NCBI RefSeq assembly: GCF_000208925.1
Contig: NW_001914914.1
Location: 1 to 64,000 of the forward strand
Origin: Entamoeba histolytica HM-1:IMSS
Lineage: Eukaryota > Evosea > Mastigamoebida > Endamoebidae
DNA length: 64,000 nucleotides
Reading direction: 5' to 3'
Shown: one piece after another, positions 49,814-59,911 of the stretch
Layout: every line of letters begins with the position of its first letter
Numbering within the stretch: position 1 is the first letter of the stretch
Translations under genes and position numbers: made by a program
The notes under the pieces: generated by a model
What the model was told of the DNA's origin: nothing
The model's input: the letters and a program-made list of their open reading frames with translations, nothing else
The model's database searches: none

Positions 49814-50560
49814 TTAAAAAGGAAGAAAAGAATAGAAAGGGATAAGATCAGTGTTGTCATAAGAATAGTCATAATTTAATAGATTGAAATAAGGAATGTC
49901 ATGGAGATAATTTAAGTTTATAGGTTGTGTTGGTGGTAGAATCACATTTGAGGATGATAGTGGAAGATTAGTAAAAGAAAGGAAAGAAGATGGTGAATTA
50001 AATAATGTGTTTTGATTAAATTGAATAAGAGTATCAGTTTGATGTTGCTCCATAAGACGAAGAGTTAATTTCCCCATTTCAATTAATTCATCTCTTCCAA
50101 ATATTTCACCATCTTTACAAACACTTGTAATTCTAATGAGTCTTTCAGTCAAATGTGCTGTTTTAACTTTCTTCTCAGAAAATGTATATCCTTCATTAAC
50201 AAGTAATGAAATAACTCCATTATTTATTTGTGCTTCTTGTGTACGTTTCGCTTGTTTCTTTGTCATTTCTTTAATTCTTTCAGAGTCTATTCTTGTATAT
50301 CCAAGTGTGTTTAAAAGAGTGTTTGAAAGTAAACAAATATCTTGAACTTTCAGAACATTTCCATTTTTACTAATACTTTCTGGAAGAAGCATTTTAATTG
50401 TTTTACTTGTCTTTTTTGACCTTTTAACAATTACTTCATATCCTTCTTTAACTAATAAATATATCATAGCATCAAAATTGATCGTCTCATCATTTCGACT
50501 ACTCCTTTTCCTTTCTTTTAGAATCTCACTTCGTTCCGTTCTTTTGACTACTTCTCCCAT
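49814..50560 (-). CDS. Hypothetical protein with two copies of the same module as the 18861-19964 gene
   Basis: The 248-residue product is unrecognised but clearly built like the protein at 18861-19964. Unit 1 (about 28-90) has AMIYLLVKEGYEVIVKRSKK, then SKNGNVLKVQDICLLSNTLL; unit 2 (about 110-170) has GVISLLVNEGYTFSEKKVK, then CKDGEIFGRDELIEMGKL. Each unit is a helix ending in EGY, a basic turn, and a (K/N)(N/D)G-V turn before a second helix. The linker is basic (MTKKQAKRTQEAQ) and the C-terminus is low-complexity, rich in Asn, Ser, Pro and Tyr. DNA or RNA binding is inferred only from charge and layout. Confidence 0.7.
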   Translation of the reverse strand: MGEVVKRTERSEILKERKRSSRNDETINFDAMIYLLVKEGYEVIVKRSKKTSKTIKMLLPESISKNGNVLKVQDICLLSNTLLNTLGYTRIDSERIKEMTKKQAKRTQEAQINNGVISLLVNEGYTFSEKKVKTAHLTERLIRITSVCKDGEIFGRDELIEMGKLTLRLMEQHQTDTLIQFNQNTLFNSPSSFLSFTNLPLSSSNVILPPTQPINLNYLHDIPYFNLLNYDYSYDNTDLIPFYSFLPF

Positions 50561-51031
50561 ATTTATTATCCTTCTTCTTCTCTAGTTCCGATCTCCTTTT
50601 ATTTGTTCCCTCAACTATTTTTATCTTTTTATCTTCTTTCTCATTGGTCACTTTTTTTCTTTTTTCTTGATTTTATGTTCACACTTGATCATTATTCATT
50701 AAATAGATGGATTAAGACTCTTGTATTTTTTCTTCTGCACCTCTTTTCAACTTCTTTTCTTTTCTTTTCTTCTCTATTCTTTCTCCTTCTTTCTTATCCC
50801 ATTTCTTTTTGTATTTGAACTTCTTTGAATAACAACTTTTCTTATATATGTTTTATATCCCATTTTTCTTGTTTTTCATTTCGGGATCTATAAATTAATC
50901 AATTATAAAGATGAATTAATGGATATTCCTAAAACTTATATCCCTTCTTCTGATATTAATATCTATTATTAAAATAGTTTAAAAAATATATTCTCTAATA
51001 ATGTGACTAACCAAAAAGCAAATATATTCAT
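50561..51031. other. Intergenic pyrimidine-rich region
   Basis: On the plus strand about 50580-50900 is a T/C-rich stretch upstream of the minus-strand module gene; the remainder is A+T-rich up to the end of the TPR gene. No gene or RNA is seen. Confidence 0.5.
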
Positions 51032-53785
51032 TTATTCGCATTTAACTTGTGGACAATAGTTGAAGCATTCGATAATACTTCTTACAGTGGGTAACACCCT
51101 TTTAAAATCTGGAACAGACTCAACGTCAAATTGAGTTATTGAATCTTTCATCCATCCCATCATTACATCTTCAAACTTCTTTGGGTCATCACATAAAATA
51201 GCTTCCCAATCAGTCTGCATTCCTTTTGGAATGTGTTTATTAATTTGGTAATTTAATGACGCAAGCATAGCCAACATAAACACAAAACCTGTTGCAGCCG
51301 TACCACGACTTAATGGCATGAAGTTGTACCAATAGAATGTGAAATCAAACATAGCTCTTAACAAAGCTTCTTCCTCACCCTTTTTTCCTTTTCTTGTTAA
51401 TACTAGTCTAACAATATTCTTCCAACACTCTGTTAATTCCTCGTCATATAATTTCCATCTTGGCATAGTACATGGTGTTTTAATAGCAAATTCATATCCT
51501 ACTGGTTGTTTAATTTCAACAACTAATCTAGTTCCTTCATATGTTCTCTTAGTGCCAGGTTTGTCAGGATCATCAAAGTATAAAGATTTGCAAGGTGTTA
51601 TGACATGGAAATCACTTTTTATTATATCAAGAATATCTTGGATATTTTTAGCTGTTTGAACTTTTTTAACCCATTCTTCTTTTATCTTCAATTGCTCAGG
51701 AAGTAATTTCTTTACAATTTCAAATGCACGTTGATACTGACAATAATATCGAACAACTCTTGTTTGTCCAATAAACATTGGTGTGTGTGATCCAAATCCT
51801 TCTTCAAATTGTTCATGAGTCAATAAATCAATCCAATATACTGGGTCATTTGGCTCTGATATTTGTCTCCATTTAACGGCTATTTTCATAACATCTCTCC
51901 AATGAAGTTTACCAATATATGGCTTAGCTTGTTCTTCAGTCAATCCACCAAACACCCATTCTGGGAGAATATCTCTTATCTTTTTAGCCATTTCTATTGC
52001 AGCCATACCAGCCATAAGATATTGTGCCTTGTTGTGAACAAAACCTTGAGAATCATATTGCATATACTTACCAATGTTCATTGCAGGAATAATAACTTTA
52101 TTAATAACGTTTTGACTTGGAAGTGATTTTTCATCAACGTCAGATATACTTTCTTCAAATGGTGGTTGTTCTTCATATCTATGAAGTGCAGCAGGAATAA
52201 GATGTTTGCAAAATCCTTCTTTAAAGAAAGGATAAAAAGATTCTAAATCCCATTCTTCAAATGGTTTGTTTAAGTGGTGATGTGTGTATAATGCAATTTC
52301 CTTCATATACCATGCAGTATCATCACTTTTAAGTTCCATGGCACATTCAAAATCTTTGACAGCTAACCTAAACTGTCCAGAAGCAGACCTAGTGACACCA
52401 CGATATCTCCATGCTTCACACATTCTATCTGGATCTTTTGCAATCCCAGAAACTGGTTCATTTCTATTAGTAATGGCAAGTGTAAATTCTTTAATAGCAG
52501 CTAAATGATATCCAGATTGTTGATAAAGAACTCCACAAATATAATGTCCATTAGAATGATTTGGTTGCATTCTGAACAACTTATTGAAAACATCTTTTGA
52601 TCGTTGGAAATTGCCTGCATCTTTATGTAATTGAGCTAAATTTACATAACATTCAATAAAATCATCTTTAATTTGTAATGCCCGTGCATATGCATCAGCT
52701 GCCTCAGCAACTAATCCAAGAGCATTGTTATTTAACCCAAGATGATTCCAAGAATTAAAGTCCATTGAGTTCTTTCTAACAGCTTCTCTAAAATCAGCTC
52801 TTCCCTTTTCATAGTTTTTAAGCATTTGATAAACGCTTCCTCTCTGTGCATAACAATCACCATCTTTACCATTAGACAATTCAATAGCCTTATTAAAGTC
52901 TTCAAGTCCTTCATATAACTTTCCACAAGCAACAAGGGTTTGTCCTCTTCTTTTATATGCATCTCCACACTTTGGGTCATATTTAATAGCAGATGTAAAG
53001 TCTTGGATTGCTTTTTCAAAATTACTTAACATTGCAAATGCAGTACCTCTTCCTAAAAAGGCACCAACAACATTAGGATATTTGTTTAAGAATACAGTAA
53101 AATAGTCAACTGCTTCTTTAACTCTATTATTGTTAACATACAAATATCCCATTGCTAATTCTTTATCAATAACTGGGTTATTAGTTCCATTTTGTAATTG
53201 CTTTGTTTGTGCAACATATTCAGCAGCCTTTAAAGTTTCACTTTCATTATTTGAAAAATCATCATCCTCATCAACCTCTTCAACACGAAGTACTTTCTTA
53301 GGTGTGTTATTACTAGCATTAACCTTTTTCTGAATTACTTCTTGTGCTTTTTTTAATTGTTCTTCTTCAAGTTTCTTTACTTTTTCCTTTTCACTTTTGT
53401 TTACTTCTTCTTCTTCTTTAGTAGTATTATTTGTATCAGAACCTTTGTTTTGTGACTGAATTGTTTTATCACTATTAACAGGATTTAATGGACTAATTTT
53501 CTCTTGTTCTTGTTGAATTGGAAATTCTTCGTCATCAGACTCACTTGAATAAGAAGACTCATCAGACTCACTTGAATAAGAAGAACTACTTTCAGAAGTG
53601 GTATAACTAGATTCAGAATCTTCATGAGAACTTTCATCAAATTCTGGATTTCCAATGTTGAGAGTTCCATAATTTTTAATTTGAAGCACAACAACACCAA
53701 CTTCATCAATTAATACTTTGAGTTGGTTAATGTCAATTTGGTCGAGAATTTTACTGATTTTAGTGTTTTTATTATTAGTGGACAT
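51032..53785 (-). CDS. TPR protein of the TTC13/SRFR1 family
   Basis: The 917-residue product has an acidic, Ser/Asp/Glu-rich N-terminus (50-90), a Lys/Glu coiled segment, then eight or more tetratricopeptide repeats (about 210-490; for example AFLGRGTAFAMLSNFEKAIQ and AYKRRGQTLVACGKLYEGLE). The C-terminal 400 residues carry the signature of plant SRFR1 and animal TTC13: WRDVMKIAVKWRQISEPNDP, then FGSHTPMFIGQTRVVRYY. SRFR1 is an adaptor that restrains immune transcription in plants; the role in amoebae is unknown. No signal peptide is present, in contrast to animal TTC13, which enters the secretory route. Length matches the family. Confidence 0.85.
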   Translation of the reverse strand: MSTNNKNTKISKILDQIDINQLKVLIDEVGVVVLQIKNYGTLNIGNPEFDESSHEDSESSYTTSESSSSYSSESDESSYSSESDDEEFPIQQEQEKISPLNPVNSDKTIQSQNKGSDTNNTTKEEEEVNKSEKEKVKKLEEEQLKKAQEVIQKKVNASNNTPKKVLRVEEVDEDDDFSNNESETLKAAEYVAQTKQLQNGTNNPVIDKELAMGYLYVNNNRVKEAVDYFTVFLNKYPNVVGAFLGRGTAFAMLSNFEKAIQDFTSAIKYDPKCGDAYKRRGQTLVACGKLYEGLEDFNKAIELSNGKDGDCYAQRGSVYQMLKNYEKGRADFREAVRKNSMDFNSWNHLGLNNNALGLVAEAADAYARALQIKDDFIECYVNLAQLHKDAGNFQRSKDVFNKLFRMQPNHSNGHYICGVLYQQSGYHLAAIKEFTLAITNRNEPVSGIAKDPDRMCEAWRYRGVTRSASGQFRLAVKDFECAMELKSDDTAWYMKEIALYTHHHLNKPFEEWDLESFYPFFKEGFCKHLIPAALHRYEEQPPFEESISDVDEKSLPSQNVINKVIIPAMNIGKYMQYDSQGFVHNKAQYLMAGMAAIEMAKKIRDILPEWVFGGLTEEQAKPYIGKLHWRDVMKIAVKWRQISEPNDPVYWIDLLTHEQFEEGFGSHTPMFIGQTRVVRYYCQYQRAFEIVKKLLPEQLKIKEEWVKKVQTAKNIQDILDIIKSDFHVITPCKSLYFDDPDKPGTKRTYEGTRLVVEIKQPVGYEFAIKTPCTMPRWKLYDEELTECWKNIVRLVLTRKGKKGEEEALLRAMFDFTFYWYNFMPLSRGTAATGFVFMLAMLASLNYQINKHIPKGMQTDWEAILCDDPKKFEDVMMGWMKDSITQFDVESVPDFKRVLPTVRSIIECFNYCPQVKCE

Positions 53786-53965
53786 AAATGGCTATTTCAA
53801 GATCTATCATCATCAGTATTATTTTAAAGATAAAATTTATGCTGAAAAAATTTATTGAAAATACCTGCTTCTTGAAGAAATAGAAAATACCTTGCATAAT
53901 TATATTATTATTTTTATTAAGAAAATTAAAAATGAACTATAAAATTCACTGAGAAATATTTGAAG

Positions 53966-54607
53966 ATGTCAAAACAAAAAATAACAAAAATTTTTATCAA
54001 AAACAAAAATGAAGTTCAACCAAATGTATTTGACTCTGATGAAACTGAAGAAAACGAACAACCTAGAGAAAATGTTTTTGAAGAAGAAGAAAGGATATTA
54101 AGAGAAGAAGGTAATTATATAGAAAGTGATGATGATGAGTGGTATGACCAAACAAAAAAAGAGGATAAAGGAGAAGAATTAAGTTCTTTTGAAGATTTAA
54201 TAAAACGATTAGTTGATGTTAAATTTGAAATTTATGTGATAGAAGAGGAACAAAAAGAAATGGAAGAAGAGGTAGATGAATTAGACCAATTTATGAAAAT
54301 GAATGAACACCAATTAAAACATGAGAAAAGTGTTAATGAACTAAAAGAAATAGAACGTAGATTAATTGAGGCTATTAACAAAATTAAACCAACAAACAAA
54401 ACATGGGATGAAATTAATTCCAATATTAATAAACAGCTTAAAATAAAAGAATTAGTTCGTGGGTGTGTTGGAATTAAGAGGAAACCAAATGAGCCTATCC
54501 TTGAAACAAAACGAAAAATTGAAGAAGATACAGTTTCTGATGTAAAACCAAAAGTAGATCAAAAAGGAGATGGAAAAAGTAGATTGAATGAACTATATGG
54601 ATATTAA
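53966..54607 (+). CDS. Hypothetical acidic coiled-coil protein
   Basis: The first ATG is at 53966, giving 213 residues. The N-terminal 70 residues are very acidic (SDETEENEQ; EEEERILREEGNYIESDDDEW written as parts), followed by a coiled coil (about 85-150) and a basic tail with KRKPNEP and ending GKSRLNELYGY. The GKSRLNxLYGY ending is striking and may be a short conserved motif; I cannot name the family. Divergent from the TPR gene, about 180 bp apart. Confidence 0.65.
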   Translation: MSKQKITKIFIKNKNEVQPNVFDSDETEENEQPRENVFEEEERILREEGNYIESDDDEWYDQTKKEDKGEELSSFEDLIKRLVDVKFEIYVIEEEQKEMEEEVDELDQFMKMNEHQLKHEKSVNELKEIERRLIEAINKIKPTNKTWDEINSNINKQLKIKELVRGCVGIKRKPNEPILETKRKIEEDTVSDVKPKVDQKGDGKSRLNELYGY

Positions 54608-54742
54608 TAAAAAGTATTATAAGATAATTCAATTATTAATTTAATTTATATTTATAATTTATTTTATTATTAAAAAATAGTTTAATAGGGTTAAAAAAAG
54701 ATATTTAAAGAAAAAGAATCTTATATTTTTCATTATATTATA

Positions 54743-54855
54743 GCAACAACCAAAGTCGAATGTTTTAGGGCATTCAATATCTAGAGTTGCATAGAAATAT
54801 GACTTTTAGCGGGGAGTCTTTTTTAGAAAGCCTCTCGATACAGGGTCGTATATTT
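54743..54855 (+). ncRNA. Candidate two-hairpin RNA, possibly an H/ACA snoRNA
   Basis: This segment is clearly less A+T-rich than the 300 bp on either side and has no open frame. Hairpin 1: GCAAC (54743-54747) pairs with GTTGC (54786-54790), with GAATG/CATTC inside (54758-54762 and 54771-54775). A hinge ATAGAA (54791-54796) fits the H-box pattern ANANNA. Hairpin 2: ATATGAC (54797-54803) pairs with GTCGTAT (54845-54851, one G-T), with GAG-CTTT/AAAG-CTC inside (54814-54834). An exact ACA box at the expected place is missing (ATA instead), so the class is uncertain. Confidence 0.4.
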
Positions 54856-54859
54856 TAGT

Positions 54860-55281
54860 TTATATAAAATGTAATAAAATAATCTATTTTTCTTTTAATA
54901 ATAATAAGACATACTTTTTCTTTGTATCAATATTTTTTATTTATAACAAATGACAAATATTAATAATAATTAGAAAAGATTATTTATAATATGTTTTTTT
55001 ATATATCTCTTTTTCTTAAAAAGAGGAAGTTATATAACAAAATAAGAGTAAATACAAATAAATTATTGTTTTTATTTATTATATTAACAGTTTAGAAAAT
55101 CAAATAATATTCTCATAAAGTGATAAAAGAAAATTTAACAAATAAGAATTGATTAAAATTAATATTATAGTAACACAATTACCTAGTTTTATGTTACATT
55201 AATTATTTATGATATTATAATAAAAATGATAAAAGTCTCAAAATTAGATGATAAAACAGAAAATAAAGAGTTTGAACCGAG
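54860..55281. other. A+T-rich intergenic region
   Basis: No gene or further structured segment is seen between the candidate RNA and the end of SEC23. Confidence 0.5.
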
Positions 55282-57447
55282 TTAATTCAAAGTATCTTTT
55301 ACTGCAAGTTGTCTAAGATGAGTTAAGAAAGTATCAAGATTAACATCTTCAGTAAAGACAAGATCATTTTTATTTTGTCCTGGAGCTACAGCAGGGTCAA
55401 GAATAGTCATTAAGAATCTTTGATTTCCAGAATATTGGTTACAAACATAAATTCTTGGAGCAGGAATTCTTGTTTTAGATAACTCTTTTGCGTCTTCTTC
55501 TGGTAAAGCATAATAATCTTTTAATCCAGCATATTCTGGTTTTTCTTCTAATTTTTGTTTCATCCATTCTGCAACAGCATTACCTCTAAAGACAACAAGA
55601 TAGAAATATGTGTCTAATAAAAGAATCTCATCAGGTTTGACTGACTGAAGAGATAACAATACAGGCACTGGTTGTTGACCATATTTATAACTATCTAATG
55701 TTGGCTGGATCATAGTTAATGTATTATTAACTGTTTCTCTATTTAAGGTTGCTCTAAATACTGACGTTTCATCAGGAGTACAATTGAAAACTTTTAAGAA
55801 ATGACTTCTTCTAAGATGGAACATAAATTGTGGATAAATAGAGAAATTTGGTGATAGTTTAAATGAATTTGGATCGTCTTTTCTGAAATCACCAAATCGT
55901 TGACACATTTTAATTAAACTTCTATCAAGCCATCTTATAGCTTCTCTTGAATCTTCAGTTTCTGCTTTATAAGCAGCATACCGAGCCATTAAAGTAGTAG
56001 CAGCTTCTTGATCAAATCCTGCAGCTAATTTTTCAAATCCTTCTTGAGATGGGTTTGTCCACATTCTAGAACTAGTAGTAGCCCGTGTACATTTTCTACC
56101 TAATTCATCATAATAAGTTGTAATAAACTGAATAAATCCTACCTCATTCGTTCTTTTTGGATTAGTCTGTGGATTAGTTACATCAAATATAAAGGCATAA
56201 GATGTATTCTTTAATGCAGCAGATGCTTTCCATAATGAAGTTCCTCCAACAGCTACTGAAGTTGGTGATACTGAACTAGTCTTCTTATTTCCTGAAGTCA
56301 ATGGACCTAATGCACCACAGACCTTCATTTCTTTACAAGTTTGAACCTCAATAGCAACGTTACTTTTCCATACTTGACCATCAAATAAACGTAATAAAGT
56401 TTCTCTTAAAGCTTCATGAGTATAATCTTCAAAATAATAAGCAATTCCTCCAGTTCCTTCATACAACTTTCTCATTTCCATTAATCCTGTTTGATCCATA
56501 GAACATGCAAGGATAGTACATGCTGATTCATTTTGAATAAGTTTATCAGCAACACCATCATAGAATTGTTTAGCAGCAGCCATATAAGGTGTATTCTCAT
56601 TAACAATATCTTGATGACATCTTAATGTTTCATTAAGTGATGTTCCAATAATTTTTCCTGGTCCTTCTGTGCAAGGTCCAGCAACAAAAGCAATAATATG
56701 ACCAGACATATTAACAGCTTTTAACATATTTTGTGCAATATCAAGTGCAGCACCAGTAGCTCTTTTTGGTCTTTCAGTTTGAGGTACGTCAAATCCATCA
56801 ACTTGAAGAGATTCAATAATTGACATAAAAGTAAGTTCACATTGTTCTATAGGGATAATATATTGATTAGAATTTGGAGAAAGTAATAACCCACATTGAA
56901 TAGCAATTGGTGAGTTAACTTTGTTAGCAAAAGCAACAGAAATAAGACAGTCACTTTCACACATCAAATTATGTACAGTAACACATTGACCAAATGTAAT
57001 TAATCCAATTCTAGTTGTTGGTGGAAGAAGTGAAATAACTGTAGTTAAATTAGTTTTTAACTCTTCAAGTTCATGTTCAGTACAGGTAGTATCAATAACA
57101 AATATGTAAGTAGGAATATATCTAATATTTTCTTGTACGTCTCTATATTCAAATGTAGTGACTTGAAGTTCTGGGAGATTTTGATATTGAAGTTGATTTC
57201 TTGTTAAACAGAAACAGCAAGTCCACAAATTACTGTTATAATCAACAGAACAATAAGGATTAATAACAGCCCCACAATGACTACATTTAATAGGAGCTCT
57301 ATCTGCAACTAAAGGTTTTGGTAATAATGGTGAATATAAACATCCAATAGGAATATGAAGATTCTTTCGAGCTTCTTGGCTAGTACTTACCCATGTATTC
57401 CAAGTAAAACGGATTCCATCTCTTTGTTCGACCTCATCAATATTCAT
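55282..57447 (-). CDS. SEC23: COPII coat subunit SEC23
   Basis: The first ATG is at 57447, giving 721 residues. SEC23 is the GAP for SAR1 and forms the inner COPII coat with SEC24 at ER exit sites. Visible features: the N-terminal [15 protein letters not shown] strand, with [13 protein letters not shown]; the zinc finger [12 protein letters not shown]...CCFC (about residues 56-81); the trunk domain with [20 protein letters not shown]; the beta-sandwich and helical regions; and the gelsolin-like end. In the helical domain the segment [19 protein letters not shown] is typical; the expected catalytic arginine of SEC23 lies in such a region (FMFHLRRS). Length is normal for the family. Confidence 0.96.
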   Translation of the reverse strand: MNIDEVEQRDGIRFTWNTWVSTSQEARKNLHIPIGCLYSPLLPKPLVADRAPIKCSHCGAVINPYCSVDYNSNLWTCCFCLTRNQLQYQNLPELQVTTFEYRDVQENIRYIPTYIFVIDTTCTEHELEELKTNLTTVISLLPPTTRIGLITFGQCVTVHNLMCESDCLISVAFANKVNSPIAIQCGLLLSPNSNQYIIPIEQCELTFMSIIESLQVDGFDVPQTERPKRATGAALDIAQNMLKAVNMSGHIIAFVAGPCTEGPGKIIGTSLNETLRCHQDIVNENTPYMAAAKQFYDGVADKLIQNESACTILACSMDQTGLMEMRKLYEGTGGIAYYFEDYTHEALRETLLRLFDGQVWKSNVAIEVQTCKEMKVCGALGPLTSGNKKTSSVSPTSVAVGGTSLWKASAALKNTSYAFIFDVTNPQTNPKRTNEVGFIQFITTYYDELGRKCTRATTSSRMWTNPSQEGFEKLAAGFDQEAATTLMARYAAYKAETEDSREAIRWLDRSLIKMCQRFGDFRKDDPNSFKLSPNFSIYPQFMFHLRRSHFLKVFNCTPDETSVFRATLNRETVNNTLTMIQPTLDSYKYGQQPVPVLLSLQSVKPDEILLLDTYFYLVVFRGNAVAEWMKQKLEEKPEYAGLKDYYALPEEDAKELSKTRIPAPRIYVCNQYSGNQRFLMTILDPAVAPGQNKNDLVFTEDVNLDTFLTHLRQLAVKDTLN

Positions 57448-57547
57448 CACCCTTCTATTTAATATTTTTTAGTTAAAGTTCTTTCTATTTATAGTATCCC
57501 ATCTTATAAAATACTTTGTTATTGAAACCAAAGAAATAATAATTCAA

Positions 57548-58528
57548 TTACTCCCTATAGAATGCAAGTAAACGATCAGTAGTAAATGCTTGTTTCCCAG
57601 TAAATATTAAATGTCCTTTTCCACTAGTATCTCGATATGTACTGGAAAATGACCAATCAACAGTTGATTCATTATCTAATGTTTCTACAAAATAACATGA
57701 ATAACATCCTACAATACAGGTTGAACTTTTACTTCCAGAAAGACATAAACTTTTACTATATTTGTTAACTTCTCTAGGAAGAAATTTAGTAGGATTAATA
57801 TTGTAAATATTTCTAAGTGTAAATACAAAATGATTTTCATCATTTTTAACATATACAAATCCATCCTTCTTTTCTTTAGGAATTTGTTTTGAGTGCCATG
57901 AACCAAAGATTGATTTACCACTTACAACTATTATTAATAAATTTTTTCTACCACATACTTTTTCATTAAAACCTCTTGAATCAAAGAATTGTTGTGAACT
58001 ATCATATATCAATTTCATTTGAATAGAAGGAATCCATTGCTTAAGAACTGTTTCATATTTTGATAATCCTACAATTTCAAAAGGGTCTTGAAAAAGATTA
58101 AGAGACAATGGAGTGAACGTAGTAGATGGATTAGTTTTACCTGGACTTTTCTGTTTGATGATAGTATCATCAACTGTTTGTCTTCTTAGTTTTGTAGTAG
58201 ATAGAGAAGACTGTTTGTGGTGCTTAGATAAAAATGAAATGACAGAAGGATTAAGGGTTGTTGATTCGGTTTTGACTTTCTTCAAATTATCAGCAGGAGA
58301 AGAGCATGACTTTGAATAAGGTTCAAGAAAAGAATTAGCAGGATTACAAGGTGTTTGTGGTTGTGTAGCAGATTTAGACACACTCTCTGAGCTTTGGAGA
58401 CCAGAAAGTTTTTGAGGTATAATAAGGCGTTGGGTTTTAGTATCTAAATTGTCTTGTTGAGAAGAAGTATTTTTATGAATAGAAATTATACCGTAATTAT
58501 TAATTGTGTTAATAGTAATGTTACTCAT
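57548..58528 (-). CDS. TLDc-domain protein
   Basis: The 326-residue product has a Ser/Thr/Pro-rich, disordered first half (1-160) and a C-terminal TLDc domain (about 165-326). Matching segments are LIYDSSQQFFDSRGFNEKVC (family L.Y....D..S...F...), NLLIIVVSGKSIFGSWHS (like the K...GxVFGGY step) and NHFVFTLRN followed by the late strands. TLDc proteins bind the V-ATPase and protect from oxidative stress in animals; Entamoeba has many paralogues whose role is open. The conserved Gly-Gly before the Tyr is replaced by Gly-Ser-Trp here. No signal peptide. Confidence 0.8.
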   Translation of the reverse strand: MSNITINTINNYGIISIHKNTSSQQDNLDTKTQRLIIPQKLSGLQSSESVSKSATQPQTPCNPANSFLEPYSKSCSSPADNLKKVKTESTTLNPSVISFLSKHHKQSSLSTTKLRRQTVDDTIIKQKSPGKTNPSTTFTPLSLNLFQDPFEIVGLSKYETVLKQWIPSIQMKLIYDSSQQFFDSRGFNEKVCGRKNLLIIVVSGKSIFGSWHSKQIPKEKKDGFVYVKNDENHFVFTLRNIYNINPTKFLPREVNKYSKSLCLSGSKSSTCIVGCYSCYFVETLDNESTVDWSFSSTYRDTSGKGHLIFTGKQAFTTDRLLAFYRE

Positions 58529-59889
58529 AAATAATTAAATCTTTTGATACTTTAAAGATGACTAAATAATTGATTAAATTTATATTCTCATTATCGTTAA
58601 TTATATTCACTATCATAGGGTTCTAAATATGAATAAACCTTTATAGAACAGTTTGAATTTTTGCTTTTAATCACCATTAGATTCAAAAAAAACTTCATTG
58701 ATTATTTATTAACTTTTTCTGGTTTGAGTCTTTTGGGGGTTTGTTTTTCTTTTCAATATTCATTAATTTCATTAATTTACTTTTTTTAGTAAAAACTAAT
58801 ATGTCTTATCTTGTTTTTAATAATTAAATTCTTGTAAAAAATATTATTAGTTTTATATTTCTTCTAGTTTGCAATGGAAATACATGTTTTTCTTTTTAAT
58901 TCTATTTTCCTATTGTTTAACTCATGAGAATTAAATTTCAATAAAAATCCGATCTATTTTAAATGAATTATTTAGAATCTTTCTTAATATTCTTTTATTC
59001 TTTTTTTTAATATGTAAATATGTTTAAATTATAAGTTACTGATTTGTTTTCAGTTAGTGAATATGACTAAAACATTAAAGAAAATTATAATAAGTGAATT
59101 ATTAGTATTTCTCAAAGGATTTCAAATAATTGTTGGGTTTATGTCTTAATTATAAATATGAAACTGACTTAAGAAATTACAATTCACTAATAATAAGTCT
59201 TATAGAATATTTCATTGAAGAAGTATTAAACAAAAAATATTGTTTTTATTAAAAAAAGATTTTCTTTCAATAAATTCATAAAATTGTTCTAAAATACAAA
59301 AAAGAAATATAAGATATTTGAAAAGGAAAAATTATATTTATTTAAAAAAAAATTGTGAGAAGAGGTAGTTAATATGAAAAGTATTCATATTAAATATTAT
59401 TTGTAATGATTTTTAAAATATTATAATAAATGTCTATAATTGAATGATTCTATTTTTGATAAATTTAACAGATGACTTTTAAAAAAGAATTAAATTTTTA
59501 CATTACAAAACATAATTTTATCCTAGTTATTGAAAAAAATATTATTTACAAAAAAAAACTTTTTAATTAATAAAATATCTTTTCTTTTTTGATTATATAA
59601 TATTATACTTTTTTTTTAAATAAGAAATTGTATTTGTTAAAAATTGTTATAAAAAGAAGTTAATATTCATTAGGATAAGAACTAATATATATTTAACTGA
59701 AGTGTTATAGAAGTAATTATCTAATAAAAGTATAGAAATATTTTTGAAGAATAAGATTAAATTATTAACACTGAATTAAAACGAATTTTTATTTTAATTT
59801 TTAAATTAAAAAATTTACATAGAAAAAGATAATAAAGATTAATTTTCATAATTTAAAAAAAAAATTGAAATTTTCTTATTTGAATAAAA
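58529..59889. other. Long A+T-rich intergenic region (1.4 kb)
   Basis: No gene on either strand; A and T runs throughout. It separates two genes transcribed away from each other (TLDc to the left, receptor-like gene to the right). TAGGGTT at about 58617 is 90 bp upstream of the TLDc start codon on the minus strand (AACCCTA). Confidence 0.5.
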
Positions 59890-59896
59890 AGAACTT
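59890..59896 (+). promoter_or_regulatory. GAAC core promoter element
   Basis: AGAACTT lies 15 bp before the ATG at 59912. Confidence 0.45.
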
Positions 59897-59911
59897 AAAA
59901 AGTTATTTTTT

